From Isochrysis galbana (lineage: Eukaryota > Haptophyta > Isochrysidales > Isochrysidaceae), in contig CM030945.1 in assembly GCA_018136815.1 (NCBI GenBank), forward strand, positions 470,605-534,604: a DNA stretch of 64,000 bases, in the 5' to 3' direction. The position numbers and the translations under genes are program-made. Positions 1 to 10,920 of the stretch are shown piece after piece. The notes under the pieces are model-generated. The model worked only from the letters and a program-made list of their open reading frames with translations, made no database searches and was not told where the DNA came from. Within the stretch, counting starts at the first letter, position 1; each line of letters begins with the position of its first letter.

Positions 1-1547
1 GAGAGCCGCGAGATCGAGTTCTTGCAGAAGGAGCTGCGCGATCAATACTTCACAATCTCCTTTGACGGCACGACGCGCTTGGGCGAAGCTGTCAATGTGG
101 TCGCTCGATACGTCGGGCCCGACTTCAAGTGCATCAGTAACCGCTTGCTGGCTTTGCACACCACCGAGACGCACATGGATGGCGCGGGTCTCTACCGCTT
201 CCTTTCGAAGGTCCTTATGACAGATCTCCGATTGGATCTGTCGAAGATAGTCGGCATATCTCGGGACAGTTGCTCAACCAACGGTGTCGCCTGTCGAAAG
301 CTACTAGAGTTGTGCCCCAACGCCATCGACATGTTGTGCGTGTCGCACACGCTGCAGCACACCGGAGAGCATTTGAAGTTGAAAGTGGTGGAAGAGTTCT
401 TGACGCCATGGCTGACTCTCATGTCGCACACACAAGCCGCGCGCATGTTGTGGCTGAAGACATCAAGACATCCGGCGTTGCGATGAAAGGCTACTCGCGC
501 ATCCGGTGGTGGTCTCGCTGGGAAGTCATGAAGCAACTCGCCGAACATTTTGGCGTGCTCGAGGCTTTTGTGAATCGGCTCCGGCAGCATGGCATTGGAG
601 ATGCCACCACTGCAGACATGGCATCAGTTCTTCAGAATAAGAAGGATGCGCTGCAAATTGAGCTTGCTCTTGCAATGGACCTGGAGATCCTTTGCACGAC
701 AACCTACGCGCTGGAGGGCGATGGCCTGGAAATTCTTCGTGCGCACGATATGATTGAGGCGATTCGCGTCATGGGAAGGACCGTCGGCAAAGATTCCTCC
801 GACCTACCGAATGTCGCAGCATTGCTGCGGGCGCGAGCCAAGATTGCAGTCGGCATGAAGACGAAGGAATACTACGAGGCGCCTCACAATGCTTGGTTCA
901 ATGGAACGATCTCTGTCGTGGGGAACGGATCGTGGACGGTTTCCTATGAGGATGGGAGCACTCTCTCAATCACTGATGAGAATGAGGTGCGGCGGGCCAT
1001 TGACGCCGCAGGTCTTCCTGAATGGCGGCCGCTTGTTGAACAGATTGCAGGTGCATTCCAATATCTAGAAGACCGCCTGAACGACAGCTGCCAGTCGCCG
1101 TATTGGTGCAAGGAGCAACACCGCATAAGCGGCCTCCTCCGCGCGTTCAACCCGGGCTTCGCTTATGGCCGCGTTGACATGGCCTGGGTGCATGACCTTG
1201 CCTGCCTGCCTCCCTTCACAAACCTTCCTGCCATCACGCGTCAGCTGGCCCAAGAGCTTCCTGCTTACCTTGTTGCCTGTCAAGGCACGGCAATCGATCA
1301 CGCGGATCCCGAAGTCTTCGTGAAAGAAGTGCTGATGTGGTGGGCAACGAACCACACTAAGTTCCCGGCTTGGGCTGTGGCCGCAAGGATGGCCTTCTCC
1401 ATAAGCCCCAACTCAGCTTGTTGCAAGCGTGTCTTTTCCATGCTCACCTGCATGTTTGGTGCCAATCAAACGAGCTGTCTTGCCGACCAGCTGCAAGCGG
1501 CTCTCCTACTTCGTTACAATAAGGTGAAGCGGGATCGGGGTCTGTGA
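1..1547 (+). pseudogene. hAT-family transposase, 5' end outside window, one frameshift
   Basis: The reading frame is open from base 1 and runs to about 450-486. It then continues in another frame to a stop at 1545-1547, so one frameshift (or a mis-joined base) lies at about 450-490. The first part has a DDE-type catalytic-core look (FDGTTRLGEA, GISRDSCSTN, CVSHTLQH). The second begins around GYSRIRWWSRWEV, the conserved RW region of hAT transposases, and ends in the hAT dimerisation domain (WWATNHTKFPAWAVAARMAF, then CKRVFSMLTCMFG and LLRYNK). Transposases of this family cut and paste DNA elements with 8-bp target duplications. The frameshift suggests a dead copy, although a sequencing slip cannot be excluded. 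The C-terminus resembles the fragment at 20905-21020, so the two elements probably belong to one family. Confidence 0.85.
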
Positions 1548-1902
1548 GCGTCTGTTGTCTGTCGTGGTCTACTGCTGCTGGCTCGCTCTCCGCTCTCAAA
1601 ATGTTCCTAGTGTGTAGTAGCGTGTATCAATCAACGTGTATCGTCGGCGCTACATCTCTACATTCCTATACATCTATATCTATATATACGATGTACGATG
1701 TACGATGGGTGTGACGTGCGCAATGTGCAAGTATTATTATCAACGTATCGACGCGCATATACCCGCATACCCGCATATATGTATACATATCTACATACGC
1801 CCACATATATGTGCACATATTTCGGCTGAGATTTTGGCATATTTGGGCAAATATGTAGAACACATTTCGGTCGATTTTGTTACATATCCTGGCCTGGCCC
1901 TA
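1..1902 (+). mobile_element. hAT DNA transposon, left end outside window
   Basis: This contains the transposase frame above plus an AT-rich 3' region. Bases 1636-1880 carry TATATA and ATACCCGCAT-type short repeats and a triple TACGATG at about 1688-1708. The right end is proposed at 1902 because bases 1886-1902 (ATCCTGGCCTGGCCCTA) match 12 of 17 positions of the right terminal repeat of the smaller hAT element at 20439-21346. The expected 8-bp target duplication would be bases 1903-1910, but the left copy is outside the window. The boundary is therefore an inference. Confidence 0.5.
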
Positions 1903-2366
1903 GGCCGCGGGAGTGGGGGTGTAGAGTAGAACGCTTGCTGCGTGAAAGTAGTGGGTCCAGAGCCGCGTGTGCGCTAAGAAGATTATAAGTTTTTTCTCAA
2001 TGAGGTATCTCTTAAGCTTTAGAGGCGGGGGGAAGCATCCGCGAAGGTGCTTCGCGCCGCCCTCATCCTCATGGCAGGCCATGTCGGAGCTGACCCTGAG
2101 GACTTGGAGGGCGGGGAGACTGATCCAAGCCATGGTCTTGACCCCATGTGCCATGCTCCATGCTTGGAACCGGAACCGGGCAACCGGGCCAAGGTAGTGC
2201 ACCTGGCACCTGGGCTAAACCCCCAAAACCGAACAAAAACGAACGAGGAACGAGGGGGTAAAGGTGAGGAGTGTGAGGGAACGGACGTAAGGGCGATTTC
2301 AGGGGACAGGTAGAAACTGCCTGGTAGCTATGGTGAGTGTGAGCCCCGAATCTTCAGATTTTTTTT
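1903..2366 (+). repeat. Dispersed-repeat segment and LINE 3'-end remnant
   Basis: Bases 1909-1975 resemble 61918-61985 (both run from AGTGGGGGTGTAGA to GCCGCGTGTGCG). Bases 2210-2366 are a diverged plus-strand copy of the 3' untranslated end of the window's LINE family, ending GAATCTTCAGA followed by eight T. The same end is seen in reverse at 7206, 16211, 16934 and 45987. No open frame here looks coding. Confidence 0.5.
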
Positions 2367-2816
2367 AGATCGTCGTAGCTTTAGTATTCACGGAACCGTA
2401 GTGCGCCGGAGGAAAGGAGTTTCCTTCCTCTGCACGATAGTGTCCGCGTTCGACTATTTTACCACCTATTTATAGTCTAGGCAGGAGGGGAGAGAGACCC
2501 GGAGAGGAAGGGGGAATAGGAGTCCCACATGAGATATGATTACAAAAGAATCAATCCGGAGAGAGATGGGAGCAAGAAAATGAGCTGTGAGCGAAAGGCG
2601 GAGATGATGAAGAGAGAGCAGAGAGGGGAGAGAGAGGAGAGAGAGGAGAGAGGAGAGAGAGAAGAGAGAGAGGAGGAGGGGAGGGAGGGAGAGAGGAGGA
2701 GGGGAGGGAGAGAGAGAGAGTGGGAGGAGGAGGATCTCTCGAGAGACACAGGGAGAAGGAGAGAGGAGAGAGCGGGAAGCGGCGGACGGGGGGGGGGGGG
2801 GGGCTGCGTGTGGGAG
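2367..2816 (+). promoter_or_regulatory. GA-rich tract and poly-G run upstream of the GH35 gene
   Basis: There is no gene here. Bases 2600-2765 are almost pure purine (GA repeats), followed by a run of 16 G at 2788-2803, 14 bases before the start codon of the beta-galactosidase. Similar purine or poly-G tracts sit near the 5' ends of the SelH-like, HAD and PP2C genes. This is probably 5' leader or promoter DNA able to form triplex or quadruplex structures; its function is inferred from position only. Confidence 0.4.
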
Positions 2817-5800
2817 ATGGGGCACAGCGCACCGCGGCTCTCGCTGGCGGCGGACCGGTTCGTGCTCGACGGGAGGGAGCACACGGTGCGCCACACGCTG
2901 CGCGTCAACCTTCCCCCCTCACACACCCCAAACCGCTTGCGTGCGCGCCCACACAGCGGGGCAGCCCCCCCCCCTGCCCCCCTCTCTCTCCTTTCCTCTC
3001 CCTCTCTCCCTTTCTCTCTCTGGCCCGGAAGCCCCTCTCCCCCATCTCCATGAGCGCCCCTCTCCCTTTCTATCGCTCGCCCGTCTATTATTCCCTGCTC
3101 TTTCCGACTTTCCTTCCCTCTCTGCTCTCCATCTTTTCATCGCTCAAACCAACCACACCAACTGAACGCTCATCAACACGCCATGCTACAGATCCTGGCT
3201 GGGTGTATACATTACTTCCGCGTCCACCCTGATCTGTGGTCCGACCGCCTCGCGCGACTGCGATCGATGGGGCTCAACGCCATCCAGACATGTGCGCGGG
3301 ACTTTGTTGCGCCGCGTCGCGCCGGCAGGATATCCAGCTAAACACAATCTCGGCCCGCTGACGTGCCGCAGATGTCCCTTGGAATTTCCACGAAGCGGAG
3401 CGCGGAAAGATTGACTTGACCTCGCCGACTCGCGACCTCTTTCGCTTCCTACGGCTGGCACAAAACTTCGGGCTGCACGTCATCCTTCGCCCCGGGCCGT
3501 ACGTCTGTGCCGAGTTTGAATTTGGTGGGCTGCCATCGTGGCTGCTAGCTGATGGGCCGATCAAGCTACGTACCCATGCCCAGCCATACATCTCGCACGT
3601 CGATCGCTGGTGGGGGACGCTACTCCCTGCACTCAAGGCGGAGCGGCTGATGCTTGACGATGGCGGGCCGGTGTTGATGGTTCAGATCGAGAATGAGTAC
3701 GGCCACTTCGGAGATGCGAGTCGCGAGGGACCAGATCGAGCATACCTTGAGCACCTCGCCGAGCTCGCGCACAAATTCTTGGGTCGGGAGGTGACTCTCT
3801 TCACTGTGGACCCGGATGACGACGCGAAACTGGCTCGAGGGACGCTCTCAGCGGGCCAGTCTCTTTACGGGGATGAGGTGCTGACTGCGGTGGACTCGTG
3901 TGACGTGCCGGCTGACGCATGGGCAGCGCAGCGTAGGCACAACAAGATGGGCTGCTCCCCCTTCTTTTGCGCTGAGCTATGGGTAGGATGGTTCTCACAT
4001 TGGGGCGAGCCTTTGAGGCCGCACCTGGCTGCCCAGGTACGTCCTCGCATATTCGAGGCCCATGCCACGGACCACGCCTCTCCGCTTTCACGACGCGTCC
4101 ACTCGGCTACGCTTCTGAGGAATGGACTCACCTAGCTCGCTCGCACCGCTCAGGATGCGTCAACAATAGCCAAACGTATACAACGAGTACTCGATGTGAA
4201 CCGGGGTACCGGCTCCATTTCCCTCTACATGGCGCATGGCGGAACCAACTTTGAATGGTGTGAAAGCGTGCGATGCCGCCACCAAGCCTGCCACCCTGCA
4301 ATGGCATCAGTGTGTACCCCCGCATGCTAGCGCTAGTTTGGAAGCCATGGAACGTGTCTAGTTGAACTCCATATGGCTGGAAACCCGATTGTCCACGGGT
4401 GACACGGCGAGTGTCGTTCACGAAAAGTATCTGACGCCCCCTCGCTCTCACAGGTGGGCGGGCGCCAACACGGCGGACGGCATGTACTGCCCCACCACGA
4501 CATCGTACGACTATGGTGCACCAGTTGCGGAAGGCGGTGATCACGGTGTTGATGCATCCGGGGGAGACAAATACGAGGCTGTTCGCCGGGTGTTGCTTTC
4601 CCGTGCTGCTAAAGATACGCTGGGCTGCTCGGGTGTGGTGGCAAGTTTGCCTGGAAAATCGCCAGCTCCAAAAGCACAAGAAATGGCCATGCATGAAGAG
4701 AAAGTTGCCGCCGTGTTAGCGCCTTTTAGGGCGCATGCACAAGCCATCGAGTCCGGCAACAGTCACTTTGCGCAGCTCGTTCCTGGTGAGCCCGCGCTCC
4801 CCCGTCGCATCTCATCGATGATCACTGTGGATCTGCGCCAACGGTTGCCACTGATGAAGGAAGGTTGTCTCGGCGCTCTTGTTGGCAAGGGGGTAGAAGC
4901 GGAGGACGGAACTAGAGGCAAGGTTGGAAGATCAAGCAGTGCCCAAAGATCAACGCGCTGCTGCGACCCGAATCCGCCGCCAATGGAAGAACTTGGCTGC
5001 TCACAAGGATTTGTCGTGTATGAGACAACGATACCAGCAGGCGCAGGCGGCGGTCTCGCGTTGTCACGGCTCAGGGATCGGGTGCGTATCGCAAAGTCGA
5101 GCGGCTCCGCTTGCAGTGGCGGCTGACGACCTTAGTATCGGCTACTCACCCCAGCAAGTGTGAGCACCTTGCGCTCACTGCTCGTTGTCCCTTTGCGTTG
5201 CCAGGCTGTGGTGTTCGTGGATGGCGTCTATGTCGGCCGCGTCTACCGCCAGCAGGGTTGGGGCCGTGCCGATCCGCGTGGGCTGCCCCTGCCATCCTCG
5301 GTGCCCCGACTTCGTCGCCTCTCGATACTTGTCGAGAATCTGGGCCGGGTCGGCTTCGTGGACCTTCCCTGGTCGTCCCCCGCCTATACACTCGACCAAA
5401 GGAAGGGTATCCTCGGCGGCGTTCTCCTCAACGGAACGCATCTCCAAGACCAAGGCGGGGGGTGGGCGACAACCTGCCTCCCATTGGATGCAGCCCAGAT
5501 CAAACGCATCGGAGAACTCGACGCTTTGCAATGGCAAGATATCGAGGCGCTTGCAGAAGCAGCAGCGCCCCCGTCTTCGGCAATCAAAGGTCAGTCGAAG
5601 CCAGTTGGAGCGGTAGAGATGTTTCGCGGCCTCTTCACTCTCCCTGCGCGTGATGCAGGCGCCGATGCGTTCGTCTTACTGACTCACACCGGCCTTGTCC
5701 ACGGGGCCGTGTGGATCAACGGGTGGAATCTGGGAAGATTCTGGGAGAGGGAAGGGCCTCAGCATTCACTCTACGTGCCAGGCCCGCTCCTCAAGTCGGG

Positions 5801-5894
5801 CGAGAACGAAGTGCTCGTCTTCTCGGTCGATCCACTGCGCGGCGTCGCTAGGCGTGGGGGGCGGCTACAGGTGAATCGACGCCATCTAGCCTGA
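2817..5894 (+). CDS. Glycoside hydrolase family 35 beta-galactosidase, six exons
   Basis: This enzyme hydrolyses terminal beta-galactosyl residues of glycans. Proposed exons are 2817-2885, 3192-3291, 3372-4036, 4154-4257, 4454-5081 and 5205-5894. All phases close, giving 751 residues. Visible GH35 landmarks in order: FVLDGREHT joined to ILAGCIHYFRVHPDLW (exons 1-2); TYVPWNFHE across intron 2; GPYVCAEFEFGGLPSWL; VQIENEYG with the acid/base Glu; FFCAELWVGWFSHWGE with the likely nucleophile Glu; LYMAHGGTNF; TTTSYDYGAPVAEGGD; and the C-terminal jelly-roll strands AVVFVDGVYVGRVYR, LSILVENLGRVGF and GAVWINGWNLGRFW. Length and domain order are typical. No signal peptide is visible at the chosen ATG, so either the protein is intracellular or an upstream exon was missed. 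Donors include GTGCGC (twice) and GTGCGT. Confidence 0.93.
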
Positions 5895-6857
5895 CAACAT
5901 TGCTTTGCACAACGGCGATCCTCTGTCTCACGCCGCATGATCGCATTCTTCCCCCTTTCCGTACGTTACACAGGTTGTTCTTTCGCCCCGAGCGAACGAT
6001 TCCCTTGGCGCGACACCCCATGAAACGATTTCTGCATCGTCTAGACAGCTCCAAGTGCGTAGCTTGCCTGCCACACACTACACACGCTCTCGGGTAGCAC
6101 ATGATTTTATTGGCATGGCACGTGCTCCTTGTTAATAATGAGGTAGCTGTGCTCATACCAGCTACACCACCAACTTGACGCCCCGGGGAGTCGGAAAGCG
6201 TGGCTTTGACACCTATGCATGATTCGTGTCGGCTTCAGATCTACAACTATGGTGCGGCATTCACCGCCTCCAAGATGGCGGCGGTCTCCGCTCGTACCGC
6301 CATTGGCTCTTCCTTCGCAAAACTTGAAGGAATCTTTTCGCTGTTTCTGAGGGCCTCGCCATCGCCACATGAAATTGACGTCTCCTCGTTCGACAGCCTC
6401 GCTTTCTTTTTAATGGTTGCGGCGATACTTGCGATCCTCCTTGGAGGCGTTCGCATAGCCGCACATGCCCGTTCGCTAGATCCTGGATGTCGGAGACGTT
6501 CCCTTAGCAATCAAGCCAACGCCCGGGTGGATACGTCGCAGGCGAACGCCTGTGCATCCACGAGGTGCCCCTTTCTCCAAGTTGCGCCGCTCGTCTGATC
6601 TACCACATCATGCGACTCAGCTCGAGCTCTCAAATATCTCTACACACCGAACGCAGCTCTTCCTAGCCGCGCGAGATGGCCTTTCCCGCGTGGAACCACG
6701 CCATAAGCAGCTCATCGTGACGCCTATGATGCCGTCTCAAGCATACGCCTTGTGCGCTCTCTCCACATTCTTAACGACAGCGTGTACCGTGGTGTTTCGA
6801 CCGCTTGTGTTTCTCTCTTTCTGTAATTACTACACCTGTGCGGTTCCCGCCTACTTT
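5895..6857. other. Intergenic region with one doubtful small ORF
   Basis: This is the spacer between the GH35 stop and a dispersed repeat. An open frame at 6200-6598 (+, 132 codons) includes a plausible membrane segment (FFLMVAAILAILLGG) but has no recognised relatives, intron signals or partner exons. It is kept only as a possibility. Confidence 0.2.
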
Positions 6858-7000
6858 TATAAGTGGGGGTCAATGGGGGCCTCGCGCCCCCCTCCCTCCA
6901 TTGCGGACACCCCCGGCCCCCGGGGTGGGGCACGTACAACCAACCTTCAAAGAGGCTGCAACCTCAGGTTTGGTTGTTGTTTTGGCAACTCCCCCCATGT
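6858..7000 (+). repeat. Dispersed repeat, family E (partial)
   Basis: The segment starts ACTTTTATAAGTGGGGGTCA and is nearly the same as 63807-63900. It shares the block 'GGGGGCCTCGCGCCCCCC...TCCAT.GCGGACACCCC' with 45566-45620. It is probably the 5' portion of a retroelement. No coding potential is evident. Confidence 0.55.
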
Positions 7001-7205
7001 GGATGGTATAAGCTATAAGTGCCTCTACTGCAGGACAACAACCTCCCCCTCTTCCCTCTAGCTCAGTTTACCCTCCGCGCCTCTTGTTCCTTCCGCCACG
7101 TTCTTGACACTTCAGGTGTATGGCGTTCATATTTATTTGTGCGCGGCTTTTTGCTCAACCTTTCCTCCGCCTCCGAGGTTAGCCGCATCTTGTCCGTTTT
7201 TGAAA

Positions 7206-7440
7206 AAAAATCTGAAGATTCTGGGCTACACACCTACTAGTTACGGGACTCCCCTATGCTATTGACACCGCCCTTATCTTCCCTCCCTCCACCTCTTCCC
7301 CTGCCCCCCTTCTTTCCTTTCTCTTCGGTTTCCGGGGTCCGGCCTCGGTGCGCTACCTGAGGCCTGGTTCGGAGTGTGGGGTCCGGGCAGGCTTTTTGAT
7401 CGCTGAAGCTTTGCCGTGCGTGTCCGTCTGGCCACGGGTT
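7206..7440 (-). mobile_element. LINE 3'-end fragment (5' truncated)
   Basis: Read on the minus strand this ends in TAGGTGTGTAGCCCAGAATC, then TTCAGA and a T-run. That matches 45987-46200, including the GGCCTGGTTCGGAGTGTGGG block at 7360-7380. Only 3' untranslated sequence is present, as expected for a severely 5'-truncated copy. Confidence 0.65.
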
Positions 7441-7552
7441 GAGTGTTCGGGTGTCGTCCAGTTCGTATTTGTCCTAGTGAGTGGTATCCTTGTTACTTGT
7501 TAGTTATGTCTATGTCTCATTCTTCTTTGTTCCTTTGCTCCTTGGTCTCCTC

Positions 7553-7795
7553 ATGTTGTATTCCTGCCCATCTAACTGAAGGTCGTAGGCATGAATATAT
7601 TCGTGTAAGGTACGCGCTCACAATTACAATTGAACAGCTCCCCGTGTTGCCACTGACGCATAAGACACACAGATTCGGATTCCCCATGGTCTCAAGTCCA
7701 GGTTCCAGGTTTGCAGATTTTGGTCTCGAAATTTGCGATTCGAATTTTGTTTTTGCTGTCACTATAATTGTTGTCTCGTTTAAGGTAATAAACCG
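7553..7795 (+). repeat. Dispersed repeat, family B
   Basis: This is homologous to 54440-54660 (+) and 62005-62230 (-). The shared core is CAGATTCGGATTC..., then a TGGTCTCAAGTCC-like block, TCTCGAAATT and GTTTAAGGTAA. The CTCAA(A/G)TCC block resembles an RNA polymerase III B-box, so a tRNA-derived SINE is possible but unproven. The copy lies about 200 bases upstream of the NAD(P)-binding gene. Confidence 0.5.
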
Positions 7796-7989
7796 GCTTG
7801 ACTTCGACTTCTCGTTCTGCAGTCGCTCTGCGAGACTCTCTCTGGTTCGTTTTTTTGTCGGCGGCAATCAACCAGCTCCTCCCCCCCCCCCACGGTACAA
7901 CTCCCTATCCCTCCCTTCCCGGTACAACTCCCCTCTCCCCTCCCCTCCTCTTCTCGGCTCCCCCCATCAGAAGAGGGCCATCGGCGGCG

Positions 7990-9235
7990 ATGGTGTTGGG
8001 CCTTCTCGCGTCGACTCTGCTGGCTCTCTCTCCCGCGCTGCGGCCGGCGGTAGGCGGCGGGGTGTCGCAGCTGCGTGGCGGGATGCTGGTCGCTTCGCTC
8101 AGCCGCCGCCATGCGCTCACCGCCGCCGCAGCCCTGGCACTCGGCCCCAACGTCCGTGCGTCTGCCGAGAACATCCACTCCGTCGTGGTCGCTGGAGCGA
8201 CTGGCCAGACGGGCCGGCGTGTGCTCGAGCGGTTGGCGGCAGCACCTGGATATGATGTGGTGGGCGCAGTGCGCAACGTCGACAAGGCCAAGCAGGCGCT
8301 CGCAACATCGTCCACCGTCGTGCGCGGCGCAATGCTCGACAAGGTGAGTGCAGTCGACACGTCGGCGGTTCGGTTCACTGCGCTCGACCTGCAGAAGGAC
8401 ACCGTCGACACGATGGCGAGCAAGCTGAAGGGTGCACAGTCACTCGTCATTGCCGTCGGCTTCGTCCCAGGAAATCCCTTCAAGATGGATGCGGCCGCGC
8501 ACGCCGTCGACAATGTCGGCACAGTGGCGCTCGTTGATGCGGCAAAGGCTGCTGGTGTCAAGAAGGTGGTGCTCGTCTCGTCCATCCTCACAGACGGCCC
8601 AGCGTGGGGCCAGGAGAAGTCGCCGGGCTACCAGGTGACCAACGCCTTTGGCCACGTTCTCGAGGAGAAGCTTGTCGCTGAAAAGTACCTGCGCAACTCG
8701 GGACTTGACTGGACAATTGTCAGGCCGGGTGGCCTCAAGTCGGACCCGCCCACCGGCGCCCTCTATGTACGTTAGCTACACCGCCCAGTCCTGGACCCGG
8801 GACAGATGGACTTGTGTGAATACGGGGCGATGAATAAGATGCAAAAAGCAGCTGGACCGATGCGTCCAGCATCTCATTCACCACCCTTTCATACGCTGCT
8901 CACTCAGGTATCGGGCGAGAACACCCTTAACTCTGGCGAAATCTCGCGCGACCTCGTCGCGGATGTGTGCGTCGCCGCGCTCAGCGACCCAAAGGCATCA
9001 AACAAGGTGGTTGAGATTGTCGAGTCCGCTCCTGGCAAACCAGGTGAGCCCCGCGTCCACAATAAAACGCAAGCACTGAGGGGAGTACCGCGTTCCCTAA
9101 CCAAGCCTACCGTGTGCGCGCTAGCACGAGCGACATCTGTCGCGAGGTGAAAGCCATGTCTCACAAGTGCTCTGCGTTCCGTCCTATGCCACAGGTGTGC
9201 CCACTGCCGAGTGGTTCAATGGCCTCAAGATGTAG
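7990..9235 (+). CDS. NAD(P)-binding NmrA/atypical-SDR protein, probably plastid-targeted
   Basis: This Rossmann-fold oxidoreductase-like protein has three exons: 7990-8766, 8908-9043 and 9195-9235 (317 residues, phases close). The dinucleotide-binding glycine motif GATGQTG lies at about residues 67-73, followed by RRVLERLAA, KKVVLVSSIL and WTIVRPGGLK, which are typical of atypical SDRs such as the plant chloroplast NAD(P)-binding family. The N-terminus is a hydrophobic signal-like stretch (MVLGLLASTLLALSPALRP). A second leader follows (SRRHALTAAAALALGP...ASA) that resembles a twin-arginine thylakoid-lumen signal. This would place the protein in a secondary plastid, perhaps in the lumen. Substrate is unknown. 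The catalytic Tyr-Lys pair of classical SDRs is not obvious, as is common in this subgroup. Confidence 0.85.
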
Positions 9236-9734
9236 TCATGAAACATGCGGTGAGCCTCCATGCCGGGTGATATGTATATACGGTGGCGCAACCACAGCAT
9301 GAAAGGGGGAGCTCAGTGAATCGGCGGCATGTTAGTCTCGGGTTGCCTGCAGCCTAGTGTTTATGGTCGCTACAGTGACGGCTGGCGCCCGACATGTCGC
9401 TCGTGGTTCGACGTCCATGCTACGTCAAAGTCGTACTTCACGATTATGCGCGGTGTGAGGCGCTCATGCTCAAAGCGGTAGCAGCGCGCCTATATAAGCC
9501 ACGCATTGCACAATGAGTTGTAGTTGGACTGTGCCATCGTCGGTTAGAGAACGGAGCTGCCCTTACGTATAACAGCTGATAGAAACCCTACTCAAGCGAT
9601 GAGGCCTCTGCACACGGACGGTTGGGAGCCTAGGACTAAAGACGGCCATATAGAGGTGTCTGAGAGTGGTGTGAGTGCCGGAGCGCCCCCCATCGATGTC
9701 GGGGCACATCCATGAGGCTCGTCGTGTTGTACGC
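9236..9734. other. Intergenic, no feature seen
   Basis: This is the spacer after the NAD(P)-binding gene. No convincing frames, repeats or structured motifs were found. Confidence 0.5.
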
Positions 9735-9951
9735 CTAGATGGGAAATACGTATTTACCGTATTTGGCTAGAATCTAGAGGAGCAATACACACACAATACA
9801 TAATATGTATTTGGCTGTATTTGAAGCGCGTCTTGGGTCTTGGGTTGTAGGCCTCGAATGTATTTGAAATGTATTTGGCCGGAGGCCAAATACATATGTA
9901 TTTGGCTGTATTTGCAGGCCCCAGCACCGTATTTCCCATCTAGGGTTGTGG
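9735..9951. mobile_element. Short palindromic MITE-like element
   Basis: The left end CTAGATGGGAAATACG (9735-9750) is inverted near the right end (CGTATTTCCCATCTAG, 9928-9943). Internally it is built of TGTATTTGG-type repeats on both strands. The 9-mer GTTGTACGC flanks it on both sides (9726-9734 and 9952-9960), consistent with an 8-9-bp target duplication of hAT type. Related end sequences (CCCTAG[A/T]TGGGAGATAC) occur at 19887-19907 and 35547-35575. Confidence 0.6.
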
Positions 9952-9960
9952 GTTGTACGC

Positions 9961-10245
9961 GCAAGCATGTTAAATATGTTAAATGTTAAAAATGCTCATT
10001 GTAAGTCAGCACTTCAACCATTTCAAAAATAAGCACTTGACGGCCGAGCTCTCTACATGAGGAGGCTTTCATGCAGTTTGAGCACCTTTTAGAAACCTAA
10101 GTCCAAAGTGCACGAGTTTATAGTGGCTACTAGAAATGGGGCACATCCATAAAGCTCATATGCCTCTAGAGAAGTTCGACTAGATTAGAGAGTATTAATT
10201 CTATGGAACGCGGGTGACATTCCCCCCTCCCATCGGAAGGCCGCC
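9961..10245. other. Upstream region of the 10246 gene
   Basis: AT-richer spacer with no recognised elements, ending in the 5' leader of the next gene. Confidence 0.4.
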
Positions 10246-10920
10246 ATGCTGCTGCTGCTGCTGCTGCTGCTCTCTGCCGCGGCCGGCGTGACGAGTGCCA
10301 TGTTGCCCCGCGGTCACTCTGCGGCATGTGGGACGCAGCGCTCTTCCAGCACTGTGATGATGCGCGGTCCGTTCCGCCGCCAGCCTCCCCGAGAGGTGAT
10401 GGAGAGAATGGTGCCCGGCTGGCGAAAGGAATATGTCGGCACGCAGCAGGAAATTGCGGAGATGTGGCTTGCGTTCGAGGAGGTATACGGTGGGCGAGAG
10501 AGGGCACTCATGGCCTGGCGCAAGAATGGTCTTGTGCTCAAGCCGACCATCAACTCGCCCCAGACCATTCGCGGCGCCCATCGTGCGCTTGTCGAACTCT
10601 TCGGCAAGGCAGGGGCAGCAGAGATCATAGACATGCACCCAGGCGTTCTGGCGTGCGACCCAGTGTCGCTCGCCCAGACGGACAAGCAAGAGATCAAGAG
10701 AACGGCACAAATGGTGGCCAGCGTCGATTCGCTTCCGGAGGAAGTCAAAGCTGCGATTCCGACCATCACCCTCTTTCTCCTCGTTGGTATCGTTGGCACG
10801 CGTGTTGTGCAGTGTGGCAACGGCATGTGCGATGACGCGACGTCATGGCTCCCAGATGGAGGTCTGGGACCAGCGCTGCTGCGCTTTATTTCCGACCAGT
10901 GGTCGACCACCGCGAGATGA
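10246..10920 (+). CDS. Leader-bearing protein of unknown function, possible plastid membrane protein
   Basis: A 224-residue intronless frame. The start is chosen at the ATG directly before a CTG microsatellite, which encodes a run of Leu and produces a strong signal-peptide core (LLLLLLLL then SAAAGVTSA). This is followed by a Ser/Arg-rich stretch like a transit peptide. The mature part contains WLAFEEVYGGRERALMAW, LFGKAGAAEIIDMHPGVLAC and TAQMVASVDSLPEEVKAAIP, then a single C-terminal membrane segment (ITLFLLVGIVGT). The family is not recognised. A signal plus transit leader suggests import into a secondary plastid with anchoring by the C-terminal helix, but this is inference. The CTG run may vary in length between strains. 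Confidence 0.7.
   Translation: MLLLLLLLLSAAAGVTSAMLPRGHSAACGTQRSSSTVMMRGPFRRQPPREVMERMVPGWRKEYVGTQQEIAEMWLAFEEVYGGRERALMAWRKNGLVLKPTINSPQTIRGAHRALVELFGKAGAAEIIDMHPGVLACDPVSLAQTDKQEIKRTAQMVASVDSLPEEVKAAIPTITLFLLVGIVGTRVVQCGNGMCDDATSWLPDGGLGPALLRFISDQWSTTAR

Noticed and set aside
2529-3232. Several frames over the GA/CT-rich region around the GH35 first exon
   Set aside because: They are low-complexity readings of purine tracts and of intron 1; only 2817-2885 fits GH35.
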